Source: JBEVEP01 sp040512755 (GTDB lineage Bacteria; Pseudomonadota; Alphaproteobacteria; Rhizobiales; Rhizobiaceae). Taken from it: a stretch of DNA of 34,466 nucleotides. Below, piece by piece: positions 23,053-29,205 of the stretch. Within the stretch, counting starts at the first letter, position 1. The number at the start of each line of letters is the position of its first letter. The position numbers and the translations under genes were made by a program. The notes under the pieces are model-generated. The model was not told the origin of the DNA. It saw only the letters and a list, made by a program, of their open reading frames with translations, and did not search any database. Location: assembly GCA_040512755.1 (NCBI GenBank), contig JBEVEP010000055.1, positions 1-34,466 on the forward strand, written 5' to 3'.

Positions 23053-23178
23053 CGGTGACGTCAAGAGGCCGTTGCCCAACCCCCACCCCCCAAACGGCCC
23101 GTGACGCACAATAGAAGAAGACGATCCCCCTCCGTCTTCGACATTTGCACAAGCCGGCCGAGAGGCCGGCTTTTTTTC
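23053..23178 (+). ncRNA. candidate EcfG-dependent small RNA with C-rich loops (GsrN-like)
   Basis: The predicted transcript is about 125 nt, running from just after the EcfG promoter to the T run of the terminator; the exact 5' end is estimated from usual promoter spacing. Hairpin 1 pairs GGCCGTT (23067-23073) with AACGGCC (23093-23099) around a 19-nt loop made almost only of C and A. Hairpin 2 pairs GAAGACG (23117-23123) with CGTCTTC (23133-23139), exposing the loop ATCCCCCTC, which complements G-rich Shine-Dalgarno sequences. Hairpin 3 is the terminator. In Caulobacter the sigmaT/EcfG-dependent RNA GsrN likewise exposes C-rich loops and controls stress mRNAs. Likeness here is in regulation and architecture; sequence homology was not tested. 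Confidence 0.72.
23151..23177 (+). terminator. strong Rho-independent terminator of the candidate small RNA
   Basis: AAGCCGGCC (23151-23159) pairs perfectly with GGCCGGCTT (23164-23172) around GAGA, followed by an unbroken T run to 23177. On the minus strand no T tract follows, so it acts on plus-strand transcripts, although no plus-strand protein gene lies upstream. Confidence 0.9.
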
Positions 23179-23188
23179 GGATCCGAAC

Positions 23189-24178
23189 TCACTCGATCTC
23201 GAAATTTCCCTTCGGCACAGTGAGATTGTATTCCAGCTGTCCATCCGCCGCCGAGAGCGACGCCTTGCCGCTCAGCGACATCGGCACGACACGCTCCAGC
23301 GCCACGCTGCCGAAGCGCTTTTCCTTCAAGGGGTTGGCGGAACGGTCCGGAATTGGTTCGCTCCAGGTCAGCATCAGGGAGCCATTCGTATTAGGTTGCT
23401 CCGCACGGTGCGCTGAGATCGTCACATGGCCGTCAGATCTGGAGAGGGCCCCGAAACTGACCGAGTTGACTGCCAATTCATGGAGAGCCAGCCCGATGTA
23501 CAAGGCGGCGTTCGGATTGAGATAGGGGTTCGCGCCCTCGAAGCGGATATTCTGGGACGGATTGGCGCAAAATCGGCTCACCTGACCCAGACTTAAGCTG
23601 CGCAAGTCGGCGCCGCGCCAATTCGACATCGTCACCAGGTCTTGTGAGGATGCGAGCGATTGCAGCCGGCTCCTGAACCGTTTGAGGAAATCTTCGAGCG
23701 TGCCGGAGTAGCGGCTCGTCTGCGTGTGAATGCTCTGGATGATCGCGAGCAGATTTTTCGAACGATGGCTCACTTCGCGCAACAGCGTCCGCAAGGTCTG
23801 TTCGCGCCTTTTCTGTTCTGTTGTTTCCACAGCGGTCGTAAAAACCCCGCAGATGCGGCCGTCGTAGCCTCGGTCAGCATCAATCCAGACGTCGAACCAA
23901 AGAGCCCCGTCATCGTTCGGGATGCAAATCTCGAGCTTGTAAGTCTTCCCGGTCTCAAGCACCGTGCGCTTGGCCGCAGTCATCCGGGTAGCCTCAGCTT
24001 CAGGAAGGAAATCGTGGTCGGTCATCCCGTAGGGATCGCCAGGCGTCCAATCGGGCGACACGTTCTGGGCCCATACGATGCGCAGGGAAGTATCCTGATA
24101 CAGCACGGAAATTCCGGTGTGGCGCAAGGCCCGCAGCAGACCTGCTTCGCGGCCAGGGTCCAATGCATGCATGTTCAT
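23189..24178 (-). CDS. PAS-domain HWE histidine kinase of the general stress locus
   Basis: A 329-residue soluble kinase. A PAS domain (about 15-125) begins G-I-S-V-L-Y-Q-D-T-S-L-R-I-V-W and contains D-H-D-F-L-P. The kinase core has phosphoacceptor His138 in E-V-S-H-R-S-K-N, an N-box in L-H-E-L-A-V-N-S-V-S-F-G, and W-S-E near residue 276. These are HWE/HisKA_2 features. Kinases of this class phosphorylate PhyR or companion response regulators in the alphaproteobacterial GSR. AGGGAG ten bases before the ATG at 24178 sets the start. An EcfG-type promoter (N17 spacer) lies about 95 bases upstream, implying feedback. No membrane segment is seen, so the signal is probably cytoplasmic. Confidence 0.87.
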   Translation of the reverse strand: MNMHALDPGREAGLLRALRHTGISVLYQDTSLRIVWAQNVSPDWTPGDPYGMTDHDFLPEAEATRMTAAKRTVLETGKTYKLEICIPNDDGALWFDVWIDADRGYDGRICGVFTTAVETTEQKRREQTLRTLLREVSHRSKNLLAIIQSIHTQTSRYSGTLEDFLKRFRSRLQSLASSQDLVTMSNWRGADLRSLSLGQVSRFCANPSQNIRFEGANPYLNPNAALYIGLALHELAVNSVSFGALSRSDGHVTISAHRAEQPNTNGSLMLTWSEPIPDRSANPLKEKRFGSVALERVVPMSLSGKASLSAADGQLEYNLTVPKGNFEIE

Positions 24179-24273
24179 AGCGCCAGAACTCCCTATGCTC
24201 CTCCCTTTTGTCTGATGGTTATCCGGGCACATGTTAGCCCTCAGGCGGCGACGCACTACAACCCCGCGGATTT

Positions 24274-24299
24274 AACGATTCGCGACTAGAAAGGGTTCC
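24274..24299 (-). promoter_or_regulatory. EcfG-type GSR promoter for the PAS/HWE kinase
   Basis: On the minus strand GGAAC (24299-24295), 17 bases, CGTT (24277-24274). This is the only site here with a 17-base spacer; both lengths are accepted for EcfG. Confidence 0.7.
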
Positions 24300-24310
24300 C
24301 AGACAAAGTT

Positions 24311-24346
24311 CCGCCGGACAGCGCACCTTTACGGGCGGTCCGGCGG
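24311..24346. terminator. GC-rich inverted repeat between the kinase promoter and the DUF1328 gene
   Basis: CCGCCGGAC at 24311-24319 pairs with GTCCGGCGG at 24338-24346 around 18 nt. It lies downstream of the DUF1328 gene on its strand. No T tract follows, so it may be a weak terminator or RNA 3'-end stabiliser. Confidence 0.4.
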
Positions 24347-24403
24347 AGGCTGAAAACCGCTTGAGGGAAGACGGTCTTCAGGTTGAGAAATCTGAGGTAA
24401 CGC

Positions 24404-24571
24404 TCATCGCGCCCTGCGGAACAGCCCGGCGAGCAAGGACAGAACCAGGAACGCCAGGAAGATAAAGAATAGAATCTGAGCGATGCCTGCCGATGTACCG
24501 GCTATGCCACCGAAACCAAGCGCTCCGGCTATGATCGCCACGACCAGAAAGACAAGAGCCCAATAAAGCAT
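24404..24571 (-). CDS. DUF1328 small membrane protein (YtjA family)
   Basis: A 55-residue, almost wholly hydrophobic protein. It begins M-L-Y-W-A-L-V-F-L-V, followed by G-A-L-G-F-G-G-I-A-G-T-S-A-G-I-A, and ends L-L-A-G-L-F-R-R-A-R. This is the DUF1328/YtjA signature with two membrane helices. AAGGAG lies six to seven bases before the ATG and an EcfG-type promoter lies 30 bases upstream, so it is a predicted general-stress membrane protein. Its biochemical role is unknown. At 55 residues it is easily missed by length cut-offs. Confidence 0.9.
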   Translation of the reverse strand: MLYWALVFLVVAIIAGALGFGGIAGTSAGIAQILFFIFLAFLVLSLLAGLFRRAR

Positions 24572-24600
24572 GGCAGAACTCCTTTGAATGACTGCCTGAA

Positions 24601-24625
24601 AACGTGCTGACGTGAAAATAGTTCC
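24601..24625 (-). promoter_or_regulatory. EcfG-type GSR promoter for the DUF1328 gene
   Basis: On the minus strand GGAAC (24625-24621), 16 bases, CGTT (24604-24601). The start codon is 30 bases downstream. Confidence 0.82.
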
Positions 24626-24669
24626 TTGAAGATAGTGGACCGCCCGGGACAGCAGCCCACTATTGTGGC

Positions 24670-25464
24670 TTAGGCTGCTGCCTTCGCCTGCCGGTCGAAA
24701 AACAAGGCCTGGCTGATCAATGCCTTCACCATGTCCGGGTTGAACGGCTTCGTGACGAGAAACGCGGGTTCGGGCCGGTCACCCGTGAGCAGCCGCTCTG
24801 GAAAGGCCGTTATGAAAATCACCGGCAAGGGGGTCGAAACCAGGATTTCATTCACAGCGTCGATGCCGGAACTTCCATCAGCAAGCTGTATATCGGCGAG
24901 GATCATTTTCGGATCGTGCTTGGCGAAGAGTGCGGTCGCTTCACTATGGGTTCGAGCGGTTCCGACGACACGATGCCCCAGACTTTCGACCATCTCCTCT
25001 ATATCCATCGCGATGAGAGGTTCATCTTCAATGATCAATATGTCGGTCGCGACTTGCCGGGAGATCTCATTGCTGGCCTGATGCAGAAGCGACGCGAACT
25101 CCTCTTCCGGGACGTCCAGAATCTCGGCAGCATCTTCCTCCGAGAAGCCTTCCACGGCGACCAGCAGAAAAGCCTGCCGCGGGCGTGGCGCGAGCGCTCC
25201 AAGGTTTGCCGCGGCTCTCTGTTCCCAAGGGGAAGCCGGCGCTTCTTGCGGAATCCGGATCGAGATCGAGGTGAAGAGCTTGGCGAAGATCTTGTACAGA
25301 GCGATGCGCTCGTTGGTGGCCTCCGGGAATATGGTCACATCCTCGATTATTGCCTCGAGCATCGCTGCGACGAGCGCGTCGCCGCTCGCTTGTGAACCAG
25401 ACACAGCGCGGGCGAAGCGCCGCAGGAAAGGCAGGTGCGGTGCAATAGTTGCGGACAAACTCAT
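24670..25464 (-). CDS. phyR: general stress response anti-anti-sigma regulator PhyR
   Basis: PhyR is the master switch of the alphaproteobacterial GSR. When phosphorylated, its sigma-like domain binds the anti-sigma factor NepR and frees EcfG. The 264-residue protein has the expected order. The sigma-factor mimic spans about 1-135 (A-P-H-L-P-F-L-R-R-F-A-R-A, G-S-Q-A-S-G-D, and the region-4-like A-F-L-L-V-A-V-E-G-F-S). The receiver spans about 140-258, with Glu146/Asp147, phosphoacceptor Asp191 in M-I-L-A-D-I-Q, Thr219 and Lys239. It is divergent from nepR-ecfG, the usual arrangement, and has its own EcfG promoter, giving positive feedback. Confidence 0.96.
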   Translation of the reverse strand: MSLSATIAPHLPFLRRFARAVSGSQASGDALVAAMLEAIIEDVTIFPEATNERIALYKIFAKLFTSISIRIPQEAPASPWEQRAAANLGALAPRPRQAFLLVAVEGFSEEDAAEILDVPEEEFASLLHQASNEISRQVATDILIIEDEPLIAMDIEEMVESLGHRVVGTARTHSEATALFAKHDPKMILADIQLADGSSGIDAVNEILVSTPLPVIFITAFPERLLTGDRPEPAFLVTKPFNPDMVKALISQALFFDRQAKAAA

Positions 25465-25513
25465 GGATAGCCGTCTCCCTCAAAGGACGCATGATGTAGG
25501 CGAATAGCGCGTA

Positions 25514-25538
25514 AACGAAGGCACTGATAAAAAGTTCC
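25514..25538 (-). promoter_or_regulatory. EcfG-type GSR promoter for phyR
   Basis: On the minus strand GGAAC (25538-25534), 16 bases, CGTT (25517-25514), 50 bases before the phyR start codon. It lies back-to-back with the nepR-ecfG promoter, eight bases away. Confidence 0.88.
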
Positions 25539-25546
25539 AATTCGGC

Positions 25547-25571
25547 GGAACGAATTTTGCCACGAGGCGTT
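25547..25571 (+). promoter_or_regulatory. EcfG-type GSR promoter for nepR-ecfG
   Basis: GGAAC at 25547-25551, 16 bases, CGTT at 25568-25571. The nepR start lies about 95 bases downstream. Confidence 0.88.
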
Positions 25572-25664
25572 GGAGGTCGAATTGGCGCCGGAATTGGCGG
25601 GCCAAAACATGAACTTGCAGCCAGTTGGGGCAGAACTCAGCAAATGTCGGGGCAAATTTACAGG

Positions 25665-25880
25665 ATGACAAAGAATCAACATGAAGCGCCGGGCGCCGGG
25701 CAAAGGCGGGACGGCTCCGATCTTCTTGGAGCGAATACCGAGATCGGCCGCAAACTCAAGCAATACTACGATGAGCTTGTATCGGATGACGTTCCAGAGC
25801 GGTTTGCACAGCTTTTGAGCCAGCTCGAGGAAACTGCTGCCCAACAAGGCGGAAGGGCCGCCGCTGAGGAAAAGGACTGA
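25665..25880 (+). CDS. nepR: anti-sigma factor NepR
   Basis: A 71-residue protein that holds EcfG inactive until phosphorylated PhyR takes it away. The conserved NepR core is clear: I-G-R-K-L-K-Q-Y-Y-D-E-L-V at about residues 27-39, then V-P-E-R-F-A-Q-L-L-S-Q-L-E. The flanks are polar and probably disordered. The ATG at 25665 is preferred because it begins shortly before the core; in-frame ATGs at 25644 and 25557 exist and none has a strong ribosome site, so the N-terminus is uncertain. The stop is six bases before ecfG, giving balanced anti-sigma and sigma levels. Confidence 0.93.
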   Translation: MTKNQHEAPGAGQRRDGSDLLGANTEIGRKLKQYYDELVSDDVPERFAQLLSQLEETAAQQGGRAAAEEKD

Positions 25881-25886
25881 TTTGGC

Positions 25887-26423
25887 ATGTCGGTTTCGAC
25901 AGGGTTCAAGGACGATCTCCTCGGCGCTATTCCCAGCCTTCGGGCCTTCGCCGTATCTTTATCCCAGAACGCGGACAAGGCGGACGATCTGGTGCAGGAA
26001 ACGCTGGTCAAGGCCTGGGACAAGCAGACCAGCTTCCAGCCAGGAACCAACCTGAAGGCGTGGCTCTTTACGATCCTGCGCAACGAGTTCTATTCCCAGA
26101 TGCGCAAGCGTGGCCGTGAGGTGCAGGACAGCGACGGTATCATGACAGGGCGCCTCGCCATCCATCCCAGCCAGCATGGTTTGCTTGACCTGGAGGATTT
26201 TCGCGCCGCGCTTGAACTTCTGCCGGAAGATCAGCGAGAGGCGATCATCCTGATCGGAGCGTCGGGTTTCTCCTATGAAGAAGCGGCTGAGATCTGCGAT
26301 TGCGCGGTCGGAACCATAAAGAGCCGCGTCAGCCGCGCCAGAGCGAGGCTTCAGGAGATCCTCAAAATTTCCGGAGAATCCGAATTCGGACCCGACGCCA
26401 TCGCCACCCAGGTCATGGGTTAA
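25887..26423 (+). CDS. ecfG: general stress ECF sigma factor EcfG
   Basis: A 178-residue extracytoplasmic-function sigma factor of the EcfG (ECF15) group that directs transcription of stress genes from GGAAC-N16/17-CGTT promoters. Region 2 includes D-D-L-V-Q-E-T-L-V-K-A-W and L-K-A-W-L-F-T-I-L-R-N. Region 4 includes L-P-E-D-Q-R-E-A-I-I-L-I-G and the helix-turn-helix F-S-Y-E-E-A-A-E-I-C-D-C-A-V-G-T-I-K-S-R. It is co-transcribed with nepR. Its last 11 bases overlap the tail of the convergent response-regulator gene. Confidence 0.96.
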   Translation: MSVSTGFKDDLLGAIPSLRAFAVSLSQNADKADDLVQETLVKAWDKQTSFQPGTNLKAWLFTILRNEFYSQMRKRGREVQDSDGIMTGRLAIHPSQHGLLDLEDFRAALELLPEDQREAIILIGASGFSYEEAAEICDCAVGTIKSRVSRARARLQEILKISGESEFGPDAIATQVMG

Positions 26424-26874
26424 TCTCCGGTCTAGAACTGATGGCCACGGCTGTTGCGACGGCGCTGACCAGATCGTCGCCTGCATAGGGCTTCCCGACG
26501 ACGGCGATTCCTGGAAACTTCAAGGCGACTTCTTCAAGGTCGCTATGTCCTGACGCGAAGATGAACGGCGTCCCGCACTCCAACAGGCGCCTGGCGAAAT
26601 CGAGTGTCGAGACGCTGCCCAACATCAGGTCCAGGATTGCCACGTCAAAGGCGGGCTGCTCAGGGAATCCGTTCATCTCATCGAAGCTGCGCACGATGGT
26701 CACGTCGTCGGCGCCGTTGTCCCGGCACAATTGCTCGACATCCATAGCGATCAGGTACTCGTCCTCCAGGAGAAGAACTCGAAGGCCGGCAAGGGATTTT
26801 GACAAAGAAAGGGCTCCAGGTGGTACTTGTGCTAGATGATCGTCATTCCACCGGCTGTCATTTAAAAAAGACAT
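26413..26874 (-). CDS. single-domain response regulator of the FATGUY type (SdrG-like)
   Basis: A 153-residue protein that is only a receiver domain after a 30-residue leader. Glu37/Asp38, phosphoacceptor Asp82 (F-D-V-A-I-L-D-L) and Lys128 (G-K-P-Y) are present. P-F-I-F-A-S-G-H at 103-110 is a close variant of the P-F-x-F-A-T-G motif that defines FATGUY regulators such as SdrG of Sphingomonas. Those pass phosphate from HWE kinases toward PhyR. Having no output domain, it probably acts as a phosphate shuttle or competitor between the local kinases and PhyR. It converges on ecfG with an 11-base overlap. No EcfG promoter was found upstream, and the ribosome site is weak, so the start is uncertain. 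Confidence 0.85.
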   Translation of the reverse strand: MSFLNDSRWNDDHLAQVPPGALSLSKSLAGLRVLLLEDEYLIAMDVEQLCRDNGADDVTIVRSFDEMNGFPEQPAFDVAILDLMLGSVSTLDFARRLLECGTPFIFASGHSDLEEVALKFPGIAVVGKPYAGDDLVSAVATAVAISSRPEINP

Positions 26875-26937
26875 GCGTGCCGAAGGCCAGTCATTCTTTC
26901 GGCCAAGCGTAAGCGAACGGGAACAGCCAAGGCAACC

Positions 26938-27699
26938 ATGGGGTATGCGGTGGCCAATAAAGAGACGATGGAACGCTACCCGTGCGAAAGGTGCCCATTA
27001 AGGCCCCTCGAGATATTTCGTCCATTCGAGAGCGATGAACTCGCCTTCGTCAGCAAATTCAAGAGGGGTGAACTTGCTGTCGAAAGAGGCGAGACCGTGC
27101 TTGCCGAAGGTTCCAGCAACAGACACCTCTTCACCGTGCTCTTCGGCTGGGCATTCCGGTACAAGCTGCTGTCTGACGGGCGGCGGCAAATCCTGAACTA
27201 TTCGATGCCGGGCGACCTGATCGGCCTCCAGGGAACTTTGATGGGCGAAATGCAGCACTCGATCGAAGCTCTGTCACCGATGCGTCTTTGCGTGTTTGAA
27301 CGTGACCAGTTGCCGGAGCTCTATCGGCTTCATCCGGGACTCGCTTTCGACATCACATGGATCGCCTCTCGCGAAGAACAGATGCTCGACGAGAATCTAC
27401 TGAGTGTCGGGCGGCGGACCGCCGTGGAACGGGTAGCCTATCTGATAGCTTTCCTGTGTGCGCGCGCCGTATCCCTCGGTCTTGATGAGGGGCAAGTTGT
27501 AAAAATTCCGATTACCCAGCAGCATGTTGCCGATACTCTGGGGCTTTCGCTGGTTCACACCAACAAAACCATCCGCAAGCTTGTTGATCGCAAGCTGGTC
27601 AATTGGCGCGATCGACTCTGCGAAATCCGCGACTTTGACGGCTTGTTGGCACTCGCCCGGTGGGAGGGTTTGCCGAAAGGACGCAGACCGTTAGTATAA
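26938..27699 (+). CDS. Crp/Fnr-family transcriptional regulator
   Basis: A 253-residue regulator with a cyclic-nucleotide-binding-like beta barrel (about 40-150; G-E-T-V-L-A-E-G near 60, Y-S-M-P-G-D-L-I-G-L-Q near 98) and a C-terminal winged helix (about 180-240). The recognition motif is T-Q-Q-H-V-A-D-T-L-G-L-S-L-V-H-T-N-K-T-I. The N-terminus has Cys16 and Cys19 in C-E-R-C-P-L-R-P, but the third N-terminal cysteine expected for an Fnr iron-sulfur cluster is missing, so classical oxygen sensing is doubtful. This subgroup is common in rhizobia, often near stress genes. The effector is unknown. It lies between the GSR core and the DUF883 gene, without a detectable EcfG promoter. Confidence 0.87.
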   Translation: MGYAVANKETMERYPCERCPLRPLEIFRPFESDELAFVSKFKRGELAVERGETVLAEGSSNRHLFTVLFGWAFRYKLLSDGRRQILNYSMPGDLIGLQGTLMGEMQHSIEALSPMRLCVFERDQLPELYRLHPGLAFDITWIASREEQMLDENLLSVGRRTAVERVAYLIAFLCARAVSLGLDEGQVVKIPITQQHVADTLGLSLVHTNKTIRKLVDRKLVNWRDRLCEIRDFDGLLALARWEGLPKGRRPLV

Positions 27700-27766
27700 G
27701 GCCCCGATCTGGACCTGGGGAAAGTTTCCACTCCAGGAGGTTTCGTCGTGCGGCGACGTTCTGGCC

Positions 27767-27791
27767 GGAACAACGTATCGGCTTGAGCGTT
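27767..27791 (+). promoter_or_regulatory. EcfG-type GSR promoter for the DUF883 operon
   Basis: GGAAC at 27767-27771, 16 bases, CGTT at 27788-27791, 31 bases before the DUF883 start codon. Confidence 0.85.
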
Positions 27792-27822
27792 GAAGTCCGA
27801 CGATTGTAAGGAGTGAAATACC

Positions 27823-28161
27823 ATGGCCACAGCAGCGGGCAGATCCGAAAAAGCCGAGAATGGCGGTCGCGTCTCCACGAGGGATCTCGAGACGGATATC
27901 CAGCAATTGAGAGACGACATAGCCAAATTGGCCAAGCAGTTTGCGACGACCGGAGAGCACTCTTACGGCACCGCGCGCCGGGCAGCAGTAGAAGGCGCTG
28001 ATCAGCTTCGCGTGCAAGGAGAAGCTGCGCTCGAAACGATTCGGGCAAATGCGAAGGACATCGAACAGCAGGTGCTGACAAGCGTGCGGGAGAAACCTGT
28101 CACGGCGCTGGCAGTGGCAGCCGGCATCGGTTTCCTGTTCGCTCTCATGACACGCCGCTAG
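27823..28161 (+). CDS. DUF883-family (ElaB/YqjD-like) membrane-anchored protein
   Basis: A 112-residue protein with the DUF883 layout: a polar N-terminus, a long amphipathic helix (about 20-85, with L-E-T-D-I-Q-Q-L-R-D-D-I-A-K-L-A) and a C-terminal membrane anchor (about 92-110). The join is V-R-E-K-P-V-T-A-L-A-V-A-A-G-I-G-F-L, and the protein ends R-R. In E. coli the relatives YqjD and ElaB are stationary-phase membrane proteins that bind ribosomes. AAGGAG precedes the ATG. An EcfG promoter lies just upstream and a YqjE-like gene follows 15 bases later, matching the yqjDE pairing. Confidence 0.9.
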   Translation: MATAAGRSEKAENGGRVSTRDLETDIQQLRDDIAKLAKQFATTGEHSYGTARRAAVEGADQLRVQGEAALETIRANAKDIEQQVLTSVREKPVTALAVAAGIGFLFALMTRR

Positions 28162-28176
28162 TTCCGCGGCCATCGC

Positions 28177-28644
28177 ATGCTTGCGTCATTACTTACTGCC
28201 TTCGCCTCGAATGAAGCGCTTCATGCCGTCCGGCAAGCTCGCCGGGCGGCGATTGCATATCTGGCGGCAGCACTTGCCGCGCTGGCCGGCCTCGGCTTTC
28301 TGGTGGGCGCCGCATATGTCCTTGCGGCCGAACGCTATGGAACGGTCAATGCAGCGCTCGCCTTCGCCGGCGGGTTTTTTCTGTTGGCCCTATTGATCCT
28401 GCTCATACACAAGATCGCATCAGGTGCGAGCGCGCGGTCGATTGCCCGCCAGCGTCCGGTGGAACTAAAGACAATCGGCGCCGCAGCCGCTCTGACGGTT
28501 CTGCCGATGCTTCTGCGCAGCAAGGGTGGCCTGGCCACCCTTTTTGGCCCCGCAGTCGCGATGGCGCTCTATGCCATCTATCGCGAGAACTTCGAGTCTG
28601 ACGAAAAGGATCCAGGCCCTACGGATGACGAAACGCGCCGATAG
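28177..28644 (+). CDS. YqjE/phage-holin-like membrane protein
   Basis: A 155-residue membrane protein. It begins with a short amphipathic helix (R-Q-A-R-R-A-A), then has four hydrophobic segments: about 26-48, 58-82, 100-112 and 120-132, the last two short. It ends in an acidic tail (E-S-D-E-K-D-P). It resembles the proteins named YqjE or phage holin family that sit after DUF883 genes; here it follows 15 bases downstream, so it shares the stress promoter. No lysis genes are nearby, which argues against a phage role. The ribosome site is weak, suggesting coupling. Confidence 0.75.
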   Translation: MLASLLTAFASNEALHAVRQARRAAIAYLAAALAALAGLGFLVGAAYVLAAERYGTVNAALAFAGGFFLLALLILLIHKIASGASARSIARQRPVELKTIGAAAALTVLPMLLRSKGGLATLFGPAVAMALYAIYRENFESDEKDPGPTDDETRR

Positions 28645-28682
28645 GGCGGCAGCAGGCTGTTTTTCCTGAACGCAACGGCGCC

Positions 28683-28707
28683 GGAACCTTGGCATTCCGA
28701 GCGCATT
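28683..28707 (+). promoter_or_regulatory. possible degenerate EcfG promoter before the 28752 gene
   Basis: GGAAC at 28683-28687, 16 bases, then CATT at 28704-28707 instead of CGTT. One mismatch makes it doubtful, but its place 45 bases before a small membrane-protein gene fits the pattern of the locus. Confidence 0.35.
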
Positions 28708-28751
28708 CCTCGCTGAGATCGACGTTCCCCTGATCTTGCGGGAGGGATGGC

Positions 28752-28946
28752 ATGCCACGGATATTTTCAACCGACAAAGCGAGGCAAGGAGGCTGGCGCA
28801 CGCAAGTGCTGGTTGTCCTTGTCGCGGCGCTCGTGCTTGCGGCCGGCGCCTGGGCTGTCGCCGAATTCTATAGTGAAGCTACCGCCCCCCAGAATCCCGG
28901 GCAGGCGGAGCAGACGGACCCATCCGCACCGCGTCCCGCGGGCTGA
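28752..28946 (+). CDS. small single-pass membrane protein of unknown function
   Basis: A 64-residue protein with a basic N-terminus (K-A-R-Q-G-G-W-R-T-Q), one hydrophobic helix at about 18-40 (V-L-V-V-L-V-A-A-L-V-L-A-A-G) and a polar tail rich in Pro, Glu and Gln. GGAGGG lies six bases before the ATG, so it is probably translated. No family is recognised. It sits between confirmed-looking GSR targets and may be one itself through the imperfect promoter at 28683. Confidence 0.7.
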   Translation: MPRIFSTDKARQGGWRTQVLVVLVAALVLAAGAWAVAEFYSEATAPQNPGQAEQTDPSAPRPAG

Positions 28947-29091
28947 TTGTTTGCGCATCGCGTCGCCGCGTGGGGAAATAGGTCGCTGATTTTCGCATGA
29001 TCGCCCAGTCAGATTAGCGAAACGACCGAAACATCAATAAAAACAGCGTGGCAGCCTTGTCTCGGCAGGTGAGGAACCCGGCCAAAATTTC

Positions 29092-29116
29092 GGAACCAGA
29101 ACCCACGCGCGACGTT
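29092..29116 (+). promoter_or_regulatory. EcfG-type GSR promoter for the PRC-barrel gene
   Basis: GGAAC at 29092-29096, 16 bases, CGTT at 29113-29116, about 90 bases before the start codon. The rest of the 28947-29205 gap shows nothing recognisable. Confidence 0.82.
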
Positions 29117-29205
29117 GTGCAAGTGTGGAAGCCGCACCCGATCTCCCTTGGACAGTTCGTTCGGGCGCGGCAGTGCACCGAAATTCATGCACAAGGAGAA
29201 GGTAG

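Noticed and set aside
23151..23177. Taking this hairpin as the terminator of the minus-strand kinase gene
   Set aside because: The T run follows the stem only on the plus strand; read on the minus strand the stem is followed by mixed sequence.
26938..27699. Calling the Crp/Fnr protein an oxygen-sensing FnrL
   Set aside because: Only two of the N-terminal cysteines are present, so the iron-sulfur ligand set is incomplete.
28177..28644. Reading the holin-like protein as evidence of a prophage
   Set aside because: No other phage gene is present; its partner DUF883 and EcfG promoter fit the stress-related yqjDE arrangement.
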